A stretch of 64,000 nt of DNA, taken from the NCBI RefSeq assembly GCF_964204645.1, contig NC_134030.1, forward strand, positions 21,891,210-21,955,209, in the 5' to 3' direction. This DNA comes from Tubulanus polymorphus. Its lineage: Eukaryota > Nemertea > Palaeonemertea > Tubulaniformes > Tubulanidae. Position 1 is the stretch's first letter, and the number at the start of each line of letters is the position of its first letter. Below are positions 45,375-57,800 of this stretch, piece by piece. Both the position numbers and the translations under genes were made by a program. The notes under the pieces were generated by a model. That model had not been told where the DNA came from. It was given only the letters and a program-made list of their open reading frames with translations, and did not search any database.

Positions 45375-48300
45375 ATGATGAACACACGTTTATTCGTAAT
45401 AATCTACATAGTTTTATTAAAACTTGGAAACTTAAACAGCGCAGAAACATCTGGAAATGAGACGCATAATTCAAGTAAGTCACTCGAACCAATGATAGCT
45501 TTTCTGTTGTGTCGATTTCATAGATTTCTGTCGATGATAATTCATGCACCTGAGGTATTACACGCGTGACGTCACAGATCGTTTCACCGTCGGTGTTTGA
45601 GACTCCCGTACATAGGTCTAGCTATACTAACAAATAGGGGATTTATCAAGGGCCTGTCATGTAAATAAATTACCGAGAAGATGCTGCAGGCCCGTATGCT
45701 GCCTTTCTTTGTTGTGGGCAGTTCGCGAGTACCGTATAAGAGGGGAGCGTTTTGTGGGGATTCCCCAAGAAAACTTTGATCATTTAAAGCCGTCAGTTTG
45801 AATTCATTACTGGCTAATTTATGTATAGCTGTAAACAAACGACTGTGTAGGACGATACGTGATGGGAAATGTAGTCTAAAAATTCGGAACTAGAGATTTT
45901 GCTGGGGGGGGGGAGGGGTCACGTGGTGGAAAAAGGACCTAAATAGATTATTCGAAGTTTGTGCGTTTTACTGTTTCATAGACTATTCATATTTATTTAT
46001 TCGTTTCAGTGATTTATCCGAAGCCTGTTCCCGATGGAAAACCCGATATTAAAACACATGGACAATCGATTGAATATATTTGTAGAACTAGTGTTAAATA
46101 TCCTACAGTTATATTCCAAAAGAAGAGAAGAGATTCAGAACAATGGGAAACAATTCCAGACGAACTGATTCGTATAACTAGAACTGTGAAACATATTACT
46201 TCTGCTTCACTAGAATTCAAAGCAGATTTCAAACTGCACAATGGAACAACATTTAGATGTCTCGTTCTTAAGGAAGGCCAAACAGATTTTGATTATCTTC
46301 AGTTTGATCTAATCGTAGTTCATCGAACTGGTAAGTAACAGTTTTAAAATGTGAACCTTCCCAGTCTGGAATCCTGCTACTAAATAAACATCGAATCTAT
46401 CAAAACAAATTAATATTGAAACACAGCGTCTCTGTTACTTTTAAATTACTTCGCAGTCGATTGCATGAATTTATAGTTTAGCAGCTACATATCAAAAGTG
46501 CGTTTATTGTAGCGTATGACATGTACATTTTAATGCATTCTAGAATTTATAGAAATAATTCTCAAATTGACGGCCATACGACTCAGCGTGAAATTCATAT
46601 TTCTGTTTAACGGATATATAGCCGACAGTTTAATTTGTTGTAGCTTCCTCTTTCATATACCCGTCATTTGTTCATCCATTTCTATCTCCGCACAAACATA
46701 TCTTCTTGTGTCAACTATACTAATTCCAAGGTCGCTTGATGAGTTGTTGATTTTAAATTTTGTATATTTGATATCTAAAAACCTGAATTTCTTCATTTAA
46801 AAAGTAAATATTTGTTGCCCTCGTCACTTTTGGAATTGGGAATAAGGCTTTTTATTTATGTCTTTTTATTTCAAAAGGGAGGTAAAAATAGTAAGTATCG
46901 GCCGTTCTTGTCACTTTACCAAAAAGGGGTCGATGAGGAACACCATATTTCTTTGCGTGGCCTTAATGCACGCGTCAGTAAACTAACCCAACCACAAACA
47001 GTCTAAGTTACTTTCTACAGGTAATTGTTTTTCTCATTTCAGATTTGAATCAAATCCCGGCGACTGAAATCAGTAAATCAGGGTCAGTATCTATTTCACT
47101 TAGCGCACTACAAATAAATCATATTCTATATGTGAATCATTTCTTTGTTGTCGATGCTTTTTGTGAAATAATTTTGAATTGATATCTCACTCGTCTCATT
47201 GGCTTCCGATTAACAGTTCACCTATCATTATTCATCTCAATTTTCACATTTTGCCACAAAAGGTAACAGTACGGGCAATTGCAAAATATGTGACCTCGAT
47301 ATCGCTACCACGAGCCCTGCCTTTTCACTTCTGAGCCAAGTTGCACAGTCGTGACTTAAGTCCAAAAGTGGTCTTAAATCTCATGACTGTTCTTAAGTTA
47401 TTAGATTGGCTTTAGAACTAAGTTGGTATTAGACTGGTCTTAAGTCTAAGCCATGACTATGCAACCGGCCTCTGTTCTGCTGATTTATCTTAATTGTAAA
47501 TTTCGTCCTTTTCATTCAGAGTTCGTCTGCTTACTGCTGAAAATGTGGCCTCGAAAAACAAGGTCATTATAAATTTAAGTAATAATCCAACAAACTTGTC
47601 AAATAAAGTTCCCCGGATCCCAGACACAGAGTCGAATTAAACCCACTGAACTGTGAACCTTGATTTAGGATATAAAAGCGAATTGAATTCTGTAATATAA
47701 ACTGAATGATTAATTGATTGATATTTGCAGCTTGTGTTGAGGTTTGATTCCATTCTGTTCGTTTCTAGTTTATACCCGCGAATTGTCATCCGGTATATTC
47801 TACATCCTTCGAGTTTTCCTTTTTTTCTTTCTCTGACCGAATCGGTGTACAGACTGGACCGGACCACAAACCTGACTGGACCATGATGATAATTTACATC
47901 GCTTGTGGAGTTATCGGTTTCCTCCTCGTCATCGTTATCATCGTTGTCATCGTCATTTGCAGGTATGTACTCAATAATCTCGGGCAGATTTCGTATCTAA
48001 GATAATACCCCAATGACGTCATATTAAAACGTGAAATAATTTGATAAATCAGTGACGTTTTCCAAAAAGATGTCTTCATTCGTAAAATTTGTATCTACCT
48101 ATGCGCCGATTACTGGCTGAGTCAATCTCAAATCAGCAGGAATAATTCAATATAATGACCGAAATATCCGAAATCTAAAATCTCTTCACCGCTTAAATTA
48201 CCCATGTTTCAGACGCAGGCTATTGCCGGGTGAAGGTCGTGTGGAGGTTGCGACACCGCAGGTACTCGACGTCTATGACGAGTTGTATGATGACATAGAT

Positions 48301-48723
48301 TCTGTTACTGTGACTGACAAACTGCACACCAGCGATCAGAAAGTTACTACAGATCCGTACGTGAATATCGAGGCCGGGAACGACAAAGACACAACTCCGT
48401 ACATGGATATGGCAGCCGCGAAGGGTAAAGATACAGCTTCATATATAGATATGGAAGCCGGGAAGGGCAAAGACACAACTCCTTATATGGATATGGGACC
48501 CGGGATAGAAGAGGATACGTACAGGAGTACTGAAACCGGGAAGGACAAACACACAACTCCTTACACGAATACCGGAGCCGAGAAGCGCAAAGATAGACAT
48601 AGTTACGTAAATACCGAAGCTGGAAAGGCGCGCCATTTGAAGAAAGATACTGATGAACCCGTGAAAGATGATGTTGAACTTTATTCTTACGCTACTGTTC
48701 AATATACTCGCAATAGGCGTTAG
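45375..48723 (+). CDS. Gene A2: single-Ig receptor, tandem paralog of A1
   Basis: Exons 45375-45474, 46010-46330, 47043-47082, 47520-47562, 47853-47962 and 48213-48723. They have the same six lengths as A1 and an intact 374-codon frame. Protein changes by eye are few: Q to K in the leader, K to E before the first N-glycosylation site region, Q to H and N to T in the Ig domain, Q to E in the stalk, A to V and T to I in the membrane helix, and T to A in one tail repeat. All tail tyrosines and YxxM/YxN motifs are conserved. Flanking introns match A1 closely. Confidence 0.85.
47331..47466. mobile_element. Fold-back MITE-like element (family 2) in A2 intron
   Basis: Orthologue of 11709-11842. Confidence 0.6.
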
Positions 48724-49392
48724 AGGGCGCCATTGAGCAAACGACTACTGATTATACATATGCAAAACATAAGGCTAGAAACAATTGATTATTTTTCATA
48801 ATCTGCTGAGCTCAAAAGTTGAATCAGCTGCATGCATACATTATTCATTTCTAAAAATAACAGACCCGACAGTTTTAGTAATGAACTGACTACATATTTT
48901 ATTCTAGTTCACAAAAATGACCCGGTCGACTAGGAGAAACAATTAGGTATGATTCACTAGCCTAAGTTTTTGATATACACGGCATTTGTAGATTAGAAAC
49001 ATCAATCCACTTCAACAATCATTCAAATTCCACTTTTAGCAAAATCCACATGGAGAATGCTTCAGTTTACAGGGCAGTATATATTTTATGATATTCAGCT
49101 TCCAATGGCCTATAGTTCGTAGACTCTTATGAGGAGTTTTAAGTGCCAAATTGACTTGTCAATCATCTTCAGGGGCGGATCCAAGTAAGGCCGAAACCGC
49201 CTCCCCTTATCTCTTTTGCCAAGAAAATATTTTCACAACATGGATAAGGAATGTAACAAATATAGTAGAAAGTCTTTGTCATTCATTTTGTACTTGATTT
49301 ACTCTAGATGCCCCCAGAAAATGATCCAATCCTGATTCCCTTAAAAATATATAAAATATGGTATAAAATCCGTCAGTCTTATTCTTTTCTTG

Positions 49393-49735
49393 ATGATTTC
49401 TTTTCTTTTTTCCTCTTTTACTACTTCGGTCAAACAAGATACATTACACGATGGTAAAAGCTTTCCTAAAATAGATGTGTTTTAAGATTTCATTCAGAAG
49501 TATCGACGGATGAGGATTCCGGAATACTGGACGGTCAAACATTCCACATTGTTGGGACAGTGAACTTCAAAGCTCTATTGCCAAATGACTTTCTTGGAGA
49601 CAGGTTTGACTAGAGGTGTTATCATTTATATCGACTCATATTCTATTCATCCATTATTAGATCAAGCACATTCTAATGATCTTAACATTTTATCAATATG
49701 TTCATTTCAGTTACTTTCACTTTGTCTCACTTTAA
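49393..49735 (+). CDS. Gene C copy 3: putative small secreted protein
   Basis: Exons 49393-49453 (MISFLFSSFTTSVKQ...), 49498-49603 (EVSTDEDSGILDGQ...) and optional 49711-49735 ending at TAA. Frame and borders match copies 1 and 2. The only visible change in exon 2 is L to F in NDLLGD. Confidence 0.38.
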
Positions 49736-50689
49736 ACCCTTGTTTTAGTCTCTGGTTTGCAGTTACACATTTTTTCATTTAATCAGACGGTTCACAGATC
49801 ATTTCGTGCCTCGATATTTACCAACCAATCACTTCGTGCCTCGATATTTACCAACCAATGATATGTAGATGAACCGACCGATGTGTTTTACCAGGTGTTA
49901 TCATTTATATTGACTCATATTCTATTCATGCACAGCGTTTATCGTTGACTCAATACATTTTCATAGTTCTATTATTCACCCTCTAAGGATTGTATTTTAT
50001 AGGATACTTCCATTTTTCCACATATTTTCTTCGGGCTGATAGAACATCTTATGTGAAGTTAACAATTGATCGATCAGATTTTTTGACTTTTTAAATGCAT
50101 CAGAATCGAGGATTAGTTGCTTTGTTTATGGATATTTAGAGTAGTTTCACTTTGTTTTTATTTCATTAAGGTAAAAATCATTTCCTCCTCTTTTCACATC
50201 TGGGTTTCGTTTCATGAAAAGTTTTAAGCTTTAGACAGTTAAATATGAATTGTTGTCCTCATTACAAACTTGAAGTAACCAATCATAGCAGCTGAACTTG
50301 AGAGATTCAAGTTATTTTTACTCTGTTTTGTAATATTGGACCCTGAGCGAGACTCCTGGTTTTGATGTACACATGTCTTGTATGCAGTGACTATCCATCA
50401 CTTGGACGTTACCAAAAATACAAATGAAATTGAAATGCTGGTCGAATTAATACTAGGAATAGTTCGTTAACTCATTCGTCTCCTAGGAATCGAATTGACG
50501 TTTCGTCTTCGTAGTTCTCAACTTCCGCGACGATTCTAAAATAATAACTACTAAAACGAAACGGAATTTCGATTCCTAGGTAGTTAAAGAAATACGATCT
50601 TATTCCTAGAATTAATTCGGCCATCATATCACAAACCCCTAATCAGTCGCTTGCCGGCTCTGCCAAGACTGAAGATCCTTTCAGAATCG

Positions 50690-51250
50690 AATCAATTATA
50701 CCAAGATAAGATATTTATTTCACTCCAACCATAAGAATGGTACATGGAGGCAAGATTGAATACAAAATATGAAATATAAAAATTTACGAAACATAAACAG
50801 AATTGTATACATATATACATACAGACAAAACAAATGGGAAAATAATTCTATAACAAAGTAAAGATCCAATTTTTCAGTAAAACAATTTACAGACAAAGCA
50901 AGTACAGAGATTGAATTATGTACAGCAAAATGTACCACACGTATATACATATACACAATTTACTGGTGGGATTTTTATAAACTTAAACCTAACTCGATAA
51001 ATTGAGCTATTTGTGGGTTAGGATTCGTTAATATTTCAGAGTTTCTGGACATACTTAAATGGATGGAATTATCACGCATATCATATAACATTAATGAAAT
51101 GCAGCTCATCTCCCCTCTGACTACGTTACAGGCGGGGCACAGTCTTTCACTTCTGTATGAGCGTTCGATCGATTATCTCCCGGTAACAAATAGGAACCAA
51201 TTCTGAATTCGAATAAGCTATAACGCGCAAGACGATACTTTCAAATTTTC
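50690..51250 (-). mobile_element. Dead LINE 3' end, second copy
   Basis: Orthologue of 16190-16720 with the same minus-strand cysteine motif. Confidence 0.55.
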
Positions 51251-51834
51251 AGATATTTTCTTGAACATGTGAATTTAAAAATCGATCATGTATACGTTTG
51301 TTAGACTTTTAAGTGCATATCAGAATGGGTTCACTTAGAATGGTTTAGTTAGATAGAATAGTTTCACTTTTCTGATATACCGTTTTTTTTTCATTAAGGA
51401 AAAACTCACTTTTTCCTAGACTCACTACACACCAGAGTTTGGTTTACTCCAGACGGTTATACTTGAAATCCATTATGAGTTTGAATTACTGTCCTCATTA
51501 AAAACTTAAGTCCTCACCTCATCAAGTTTTCTTCACTTTTTTGTGAATCGGACCCTGACCTACTAGTCTTCCAGACTTGATGTATATCTGTCTGCGGTAA
51601 AACATTGAACACTTTTAATTTTTGAACACCATTAATTTCCTATTCTTTTTGCATACCGGTAGAGATATTTACATCTTAACAATTGAACACCTCGTCTATA
51701 GAATTTCATAAAAATGCTTGTCGACAAGAGGTTCCCTGTGGAAGAGCGTCGTTGTAAGATGTGTTTAACTGTTTTCTGTAGGTGACGATGATCTGAAGTT
51801 TGTGTCTTTATATCCAGGTAATGAATGAATCAAG

Positions 51835-54800
51835 ATGAGGAATCTATGGAGGAATCCGCAGAAGTGTTTAGTGATCTACGTGATTATACTGTTGAATCTC
51901 ATGGCGTACAACAACAGCCCACAAGCGTTTAGAGTCAAGAGAAATACAGGTAAGACAACGTGAAAGAACATATCATAGAGTATATATGGAAAATGTATTA
52001 CATAAGATAAAACTTATCACCAGACTTTGGAAACTTGTATTTGAAATATCTGGGACAAAATGATAGTAGCTGAATAGTCCACTTGAACTGATACATTTAC
52101 CTCGAATGAAAACCCACAATCTCTCAAGTGTTTTATATTTTACCTTAAACATTTTAACTATTCAATAATTGTATTTTATCTTCTAAAACTCCATCTGCAC
52201 TTGATTCTTATATCCGGGTTATGCGTCTCCACTACACTCGCAACACGCCTTCAATGCTGAGTTTTCCGCAAAACCTGGGTTGTAGAAACCGTAGTTGAAA
52301 AAGAAGGGTCCACTCCTTATTTAACCACGTTCGCGTAAAACTTTTAGAATTTCTACTAGAAGTGTAGAAAGTAGACCCGCGTTCGGGTGCAACGATTGAA
52401 CTTAAACTTGAACTACAGATTAAGAGAAATCCCACAATAAAATCAGCGAAATGAATTGAAATTTAGAAAAAGACGAGAATATATCTCGAGCAACGTTTCG
52501 GCTAAAACTTATGACCCAATCTATCAGTACACGAGATAGATTTAACAAGATATTTACACAGGAATGTAACAAAGGAACTGAGTGAGTGATTGAAGTTAAT
52601 AAAGATTAAAAACATAGACAAGGAAACAATAGTAGAAAGAGTTAGGCAATAGCAAACGGCAAACTAGGGGTAATCATACTTGTTGAGGTAAATTAAACAC
52701 AAAACCCGAAAGTAAAACGAGGAGGTAAACCACAGGGTAATCTAACAATCACAGAATACATCACAGCCTGTGTCTCAAAATCATAGATAATGCGTGTGAA
52801 TATTAGATCTTAAAAACATCAAATCAGATTATTGTTTATTTCTTGTCGAACCTCTTCAAACGGTGACAATTTGCTTAAACAAGGGGCTCTAGTTGCTCTG
52901 AAGTCGGTTTAAGGTGAATGAAATTGAGATGTTAATTGGTCAATTTTGAACTATGGCTCTGACTATAGAAAGCTGTAATGCCATTCATTTCAGCACCTGA
53001 TGGAGTTATACTGGACAGTGTGAATGTATTACCGGGTACAAGAATATTACGTATATTGTGTATTTGATATTTCAGCACCTGATGATGTTGTACTGGACAG
53101 TGTGAATGTATTACCGGGCACAAGAATATTACGTATATTGTGTATTTGATATTTCAGCACCTGATGGAGTTGTACTGGACAGTGTGAATGTATTACCGGG
53201 TACAAGAATATTACGTATATTGTGTATTTGATATTTCAGCACCTGATGGAGTTGTACTGAACAGTGTGAATGTATTACCGGGTACAAGAATGTTACGTAT
53301 ATTGTGTATTTGATATTTCAGCACCTGATGGAGTTGTACTGGACAGTGTGAATGTATTACCGGGTACAAGAATATTACGTATATTGTGTATTTGATATTT
53401 CAGCACCTGATGGAGTTGTACTGAACAGTGTCAATGTATTACCGGGTACAAGAATATTACGTATATTGTGTATTTGATATTTCAGCACCTGATGGAGTTG
53501 TACTGGACAGTGTGAATGTATTACCGGGTACAAGAATATTACGTATATTGTGTATTTGATATTTCAGCACCTGATGGAGTTGTACTGGACAGTGTGAATG
53601 TATTACCAGGTACAAATATGTTACTGTCGCAGGAAGGTAAAACTGTTAGTATTACCTGTAAACAGAGCAACACTGCGGCGACTGGTGTACACTTTCAGCT
53701 ACAAGTGAACAGTGGGGCAGGGACCTGGACTCCATTACCTACAGCATCAGCACCAGCTTGGGTTTTTAAATTGGAGTCTGGTAAAATGTATAAATGTGTG
53801 GCCACTAATTCAGCCGGAATTAAAGGAAGTCAAATCTACGAATCAGATGTAATCAGTGAGTATGGCGGGAAATCGAACTCATGAATTCGAAATTAATAGT
53901 CAACTTGTCTCGTGATAATTCATTTTTCTTCAAAATGCAACTGAACCTACTTTAGATATTGGAGAACGCAAATAGGCTACAGATTAGCCATTATAATTTC
54001 CACAAGAAAGTTCAGAAAATGGCGAAAACAGGGATGCGGGATCCAAGCTATATTCCGCTGTATTCTAGAATATCAGAAAAATACGAATGACATATTGTCT
54101 AAGGATACCTTATCTTACTGGTCCGGAATGTTTTTAAATACAAGGAAAAAGAGTCATTTTTCAAATTTTTTCGTTGAACTCATAGTCATGTATCAGGCAA
54201 ATTTAAGCGTTGACTCTACAAGAACTTATCGTCTTTTCTGAACTGATTGACAGATCTTTGCTACTGGACTTGGGTGACTGTTATACATTTACTGTTCATT
54301 GTTACTAAACCAGTAGCCTTCATACATTAAGTACTGTTTATTGTTATCGGCTTATGAAAATGTTCTTTTTTCTTGTGTCAAATTTGGACGCTCTTTTTCA
54401 CCGTAAACACAAGTCGGTGGCATGTCCTTCTATTCAGCACTTATCAAATAATGCTGGGAAAATAGAAGAAAATAAAAGTTTCCTGTGCACATGTTATGTT
54501 TTTGTGTAAATAATGTTTATTATAGGTATAAAGATAAATGAAAACCCGTGTAAACTGCATGAATTCAAACCATCACTGGTTTGTACTTGTGAAGCCACTA
54601 GTAAGATCGGTAATCCAAACATGGCGGTTAAATGGTATGCTGATGGATTTACTGAAGGATCAACGGATATTGATCAGATCCCCGATCAAGGCGTGAATAC
54701 TCCGGTGAAAGATGGAGTTATCAACAGGAATCAGATGCGGTTTAATTTAATGCTGTACGCAATATTGATTCAATGTCGGTTATGGAAGTATAATGGGATA

Positions 54801-57800
54801 GAGCTACCGAAACTAACACTTCAAGAACAAATACTACATCAAACTCCAATGAACGTTACGTGTAAGTTGGAGAATATTTTCATTAGAGAATTTTCATACG
54901 ATATCAGAGTGACAATAATGCATGTTACATCGTTTATTTTATTGGTAACTGCCCATAGTTGGAGATTTAAGAGTTACTATTTCATAACGACTGGTGATCA
55001 TGCCGATGAAATTCTTTCGTTTTAATATTTGGTTCCACGAAGGTATTACGAGTACCGAAGCGAATTGTTAATAATAACATTAAAAGGACTAGAATATGAT
55101 TGTGCATGTATTTGCTTTTGAAATCGAACCTACTAGAAAACGATTTCACCTTCAATGATTAGGCTTAAGATTTTGAGCCCACATGGAAAAATTGCAGCGA
55201 AATTGGTTAAAATGTTGACATAAAAAGTTTGTCGTCTTCGGGTATTCTTATGGCTATATCAGGGTTTTTTTAATTTGTAATATGGGACAAAGCTTCTTGA
55301 ACCGGGACAATAGGATCACGCACAACTCACCAGAAGTAACAAAGGATTCTTTTCATGAGTGCGATAGATACGCCACCTATCGTTGATATGTATTGTTGCA
55401 AAAAAAAATAAACTATATTACAATATAATTATGTCGGGAGTTACACCGTTACATTTCCGTCGATTCTAATTTCGACGCCCTTGATAAACACACATTCCTC
55501 GGAGCGCAAGTGATATTTTACCATGTTTTATGGACGGACGTTTCTTCGATTTTGCACCGATCAGTGAAATTGAAGTGGATAAACATGATATCATCCAAAA
55601 ATATATTTGCATCTTTATCTTTCAGATTTTCCCGATGAAATTGAAACACCAGATACTTTCACCGGAGAACCTGACATTAGAAATGAAGGAGAAGTTGTAG
55701 AATATACTTGTAGAACAGTGATAGGAAGGCCCGATCCTACAGTGATATACCAACAGAAGAGAAGAGGTTCTGAACGATGGGAGCCAATTCCTCCTGATCC
55801 ACAACCTCGTAAAGTACCTCTCAAAATGGGTTTAAAAGGTTTTGACACGACGTACAAGTTCAATGCTGATTTCAAACTGCACAATGGAACGTCAATTCGA
55901 TGTGCTGTAAAGGAGAACCTTACGTTTCCTGAACCTCAGCAATTTAATCCAATCATTGTTCATTGTAAGTAACAGTTTTTTTTCGAATTCGAGAAATAAA
56001 TAATTTTCCCTGCAACAATACAGACCCCAGTGGTAGTACAGACCTATCCACACATATAGCATGTCACAATGTAACCATGCTAAGCAGGAACATGGCAGAG
56101 TCTCGCGATGTCATCAGGTTCGAATCCCTGCCGAGGGAGGAACGTGGCAGAGTCTCACGATGTCATCAGGTTCGAATCCCTGCCGAGGGAGGAACGTGGC
56201 AGAGTCTCATGATGTCATCAGGTTCGAATCCCTGCTGAGAGAAGATGGGTCTACTATGACAGGGCTTAAGAACTGTGCTAGGTCAGATATTACTTTTACT
56301 AATGTTTTGTTTGTTTTTCAATCAGATTTTGCTGCACCAGTTTACAAGAAATCCAGTGAAAATGAAACAAATGCAGCGTATATTGTAACAGTTAATAGTA
56401 ACCCATTGACTCAACAAGTTACATGTGACCCTCCAGCTGTCGTTCAAAAACTATCAAACTCTCAGTGGAATATAACGATACCTATCGTAAACAGTACCAC
56501 AACTGACTATAGAGGGCGGTGTTTGGCTGATGGTATTAATGAAAGGGTCATTGATGTCGCTGGTTATCATCACGCCGGTCCAACTGATGAACCAGGTAAG
56601 ATTCCGGGTCACGACTGGTTGAATTTTACATGAATTTGAAGATTCAAAAGATTCAATTCCATGAAACATGATAAAACTCGAGGCCATCATGACTTAATTG
56701 TCACAAAACCTATTAATATATTTCAAAGTCTCAATTTACTAAGTCATTTGTCATTATTATTGGGTCTCATTTTACTAGGTGTAAGTCGTCATTCATTTAA
56801 AGCGTCACATACATACATATTACAAAAAAATAATTTTTGTATTTTACCTAAAGTGTAAATCATTTAGATTAGTCAGCACAGCGGAGGAGTCTCGTGACGT
56901 CATCAGATTTTAAATCCGTGCGCGATGACGTAATTCTCTGTGTCGTCAGAATTGAGCGTTTTCTATTATTATCTGTGAATTCATCACATTCAAATATTAC
57001 ACAATGATTTAGCATCTTTAACTTTCTATCTTGAGGCTGTTTGACCCAATCAAGGAACAATTAATTTTCTCCCATTTTAAAAACAACTTATTTACTTTAT
57101 TCAGAGACTATTTGAGCTTTGAAATTAAGGAACAATTAATTTTTGTTTGACCTAGTTAATTATTCAATTAAATTGCTGTTACTTTTATCAATAGTTACAA
57201 TGGAACTATTTCTAGCTTTATATAATTCAATTCAATCGCATCACCGATTAGTTTGAATTTCCGTTTCAGATGCAGGAAATGGAGGAATAGTGGCTGGTGC
57301 TGTAATCGGTATACTGATATTACTGATTCTGATAATACTTGTTATAATGTGGCGTCGTGGCTGCTGTAAGTTTTACCTAAAACCATAAGTAAATCTGAAA
57401 AACAATAATAAACAAACTGCAGAAATAAAATACTGTATTAGGGGTAGAAAACCTAATGATGAACTGTATAGATGTGGAAATTGTAAGTTCTATAATATCT
57501 CGTATACAGAATGCTAGAAATCCAAAAGTAGCTGGAAGAATTCAGGGGTCCCAAGGTGGCCAGATACAGTTCATTCTCAATTATCTGTTCAAATTTTATT
57601 CATGCAATTGAATTCAAGAATGTTTGGAACTTAGAAGAACGGAATGTTATCATTTCTGGGATTCAGCGCGGGTTGGGTCGTAGTTTCAGATGGCTGCAAA
57701 CGTGAAATGTGCTACGACCAAACATTCACCGGTTCCATAAAAATCATTTTGATAGAAACCGCCGCCATAGGTTTTCTTAGCCTCCAGGAGAAGCTACTAA

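Larger units (their letters stand above)
48724..51834. other. Intergenic region A2-B2
   Basis: Matches 13095-17318 but with only one of the two 1-kb units. It holds gene C copy 3, the fold-back at 50440-50580 and the dead LINE end (50690-51250, minus). Confidence 0.6.
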
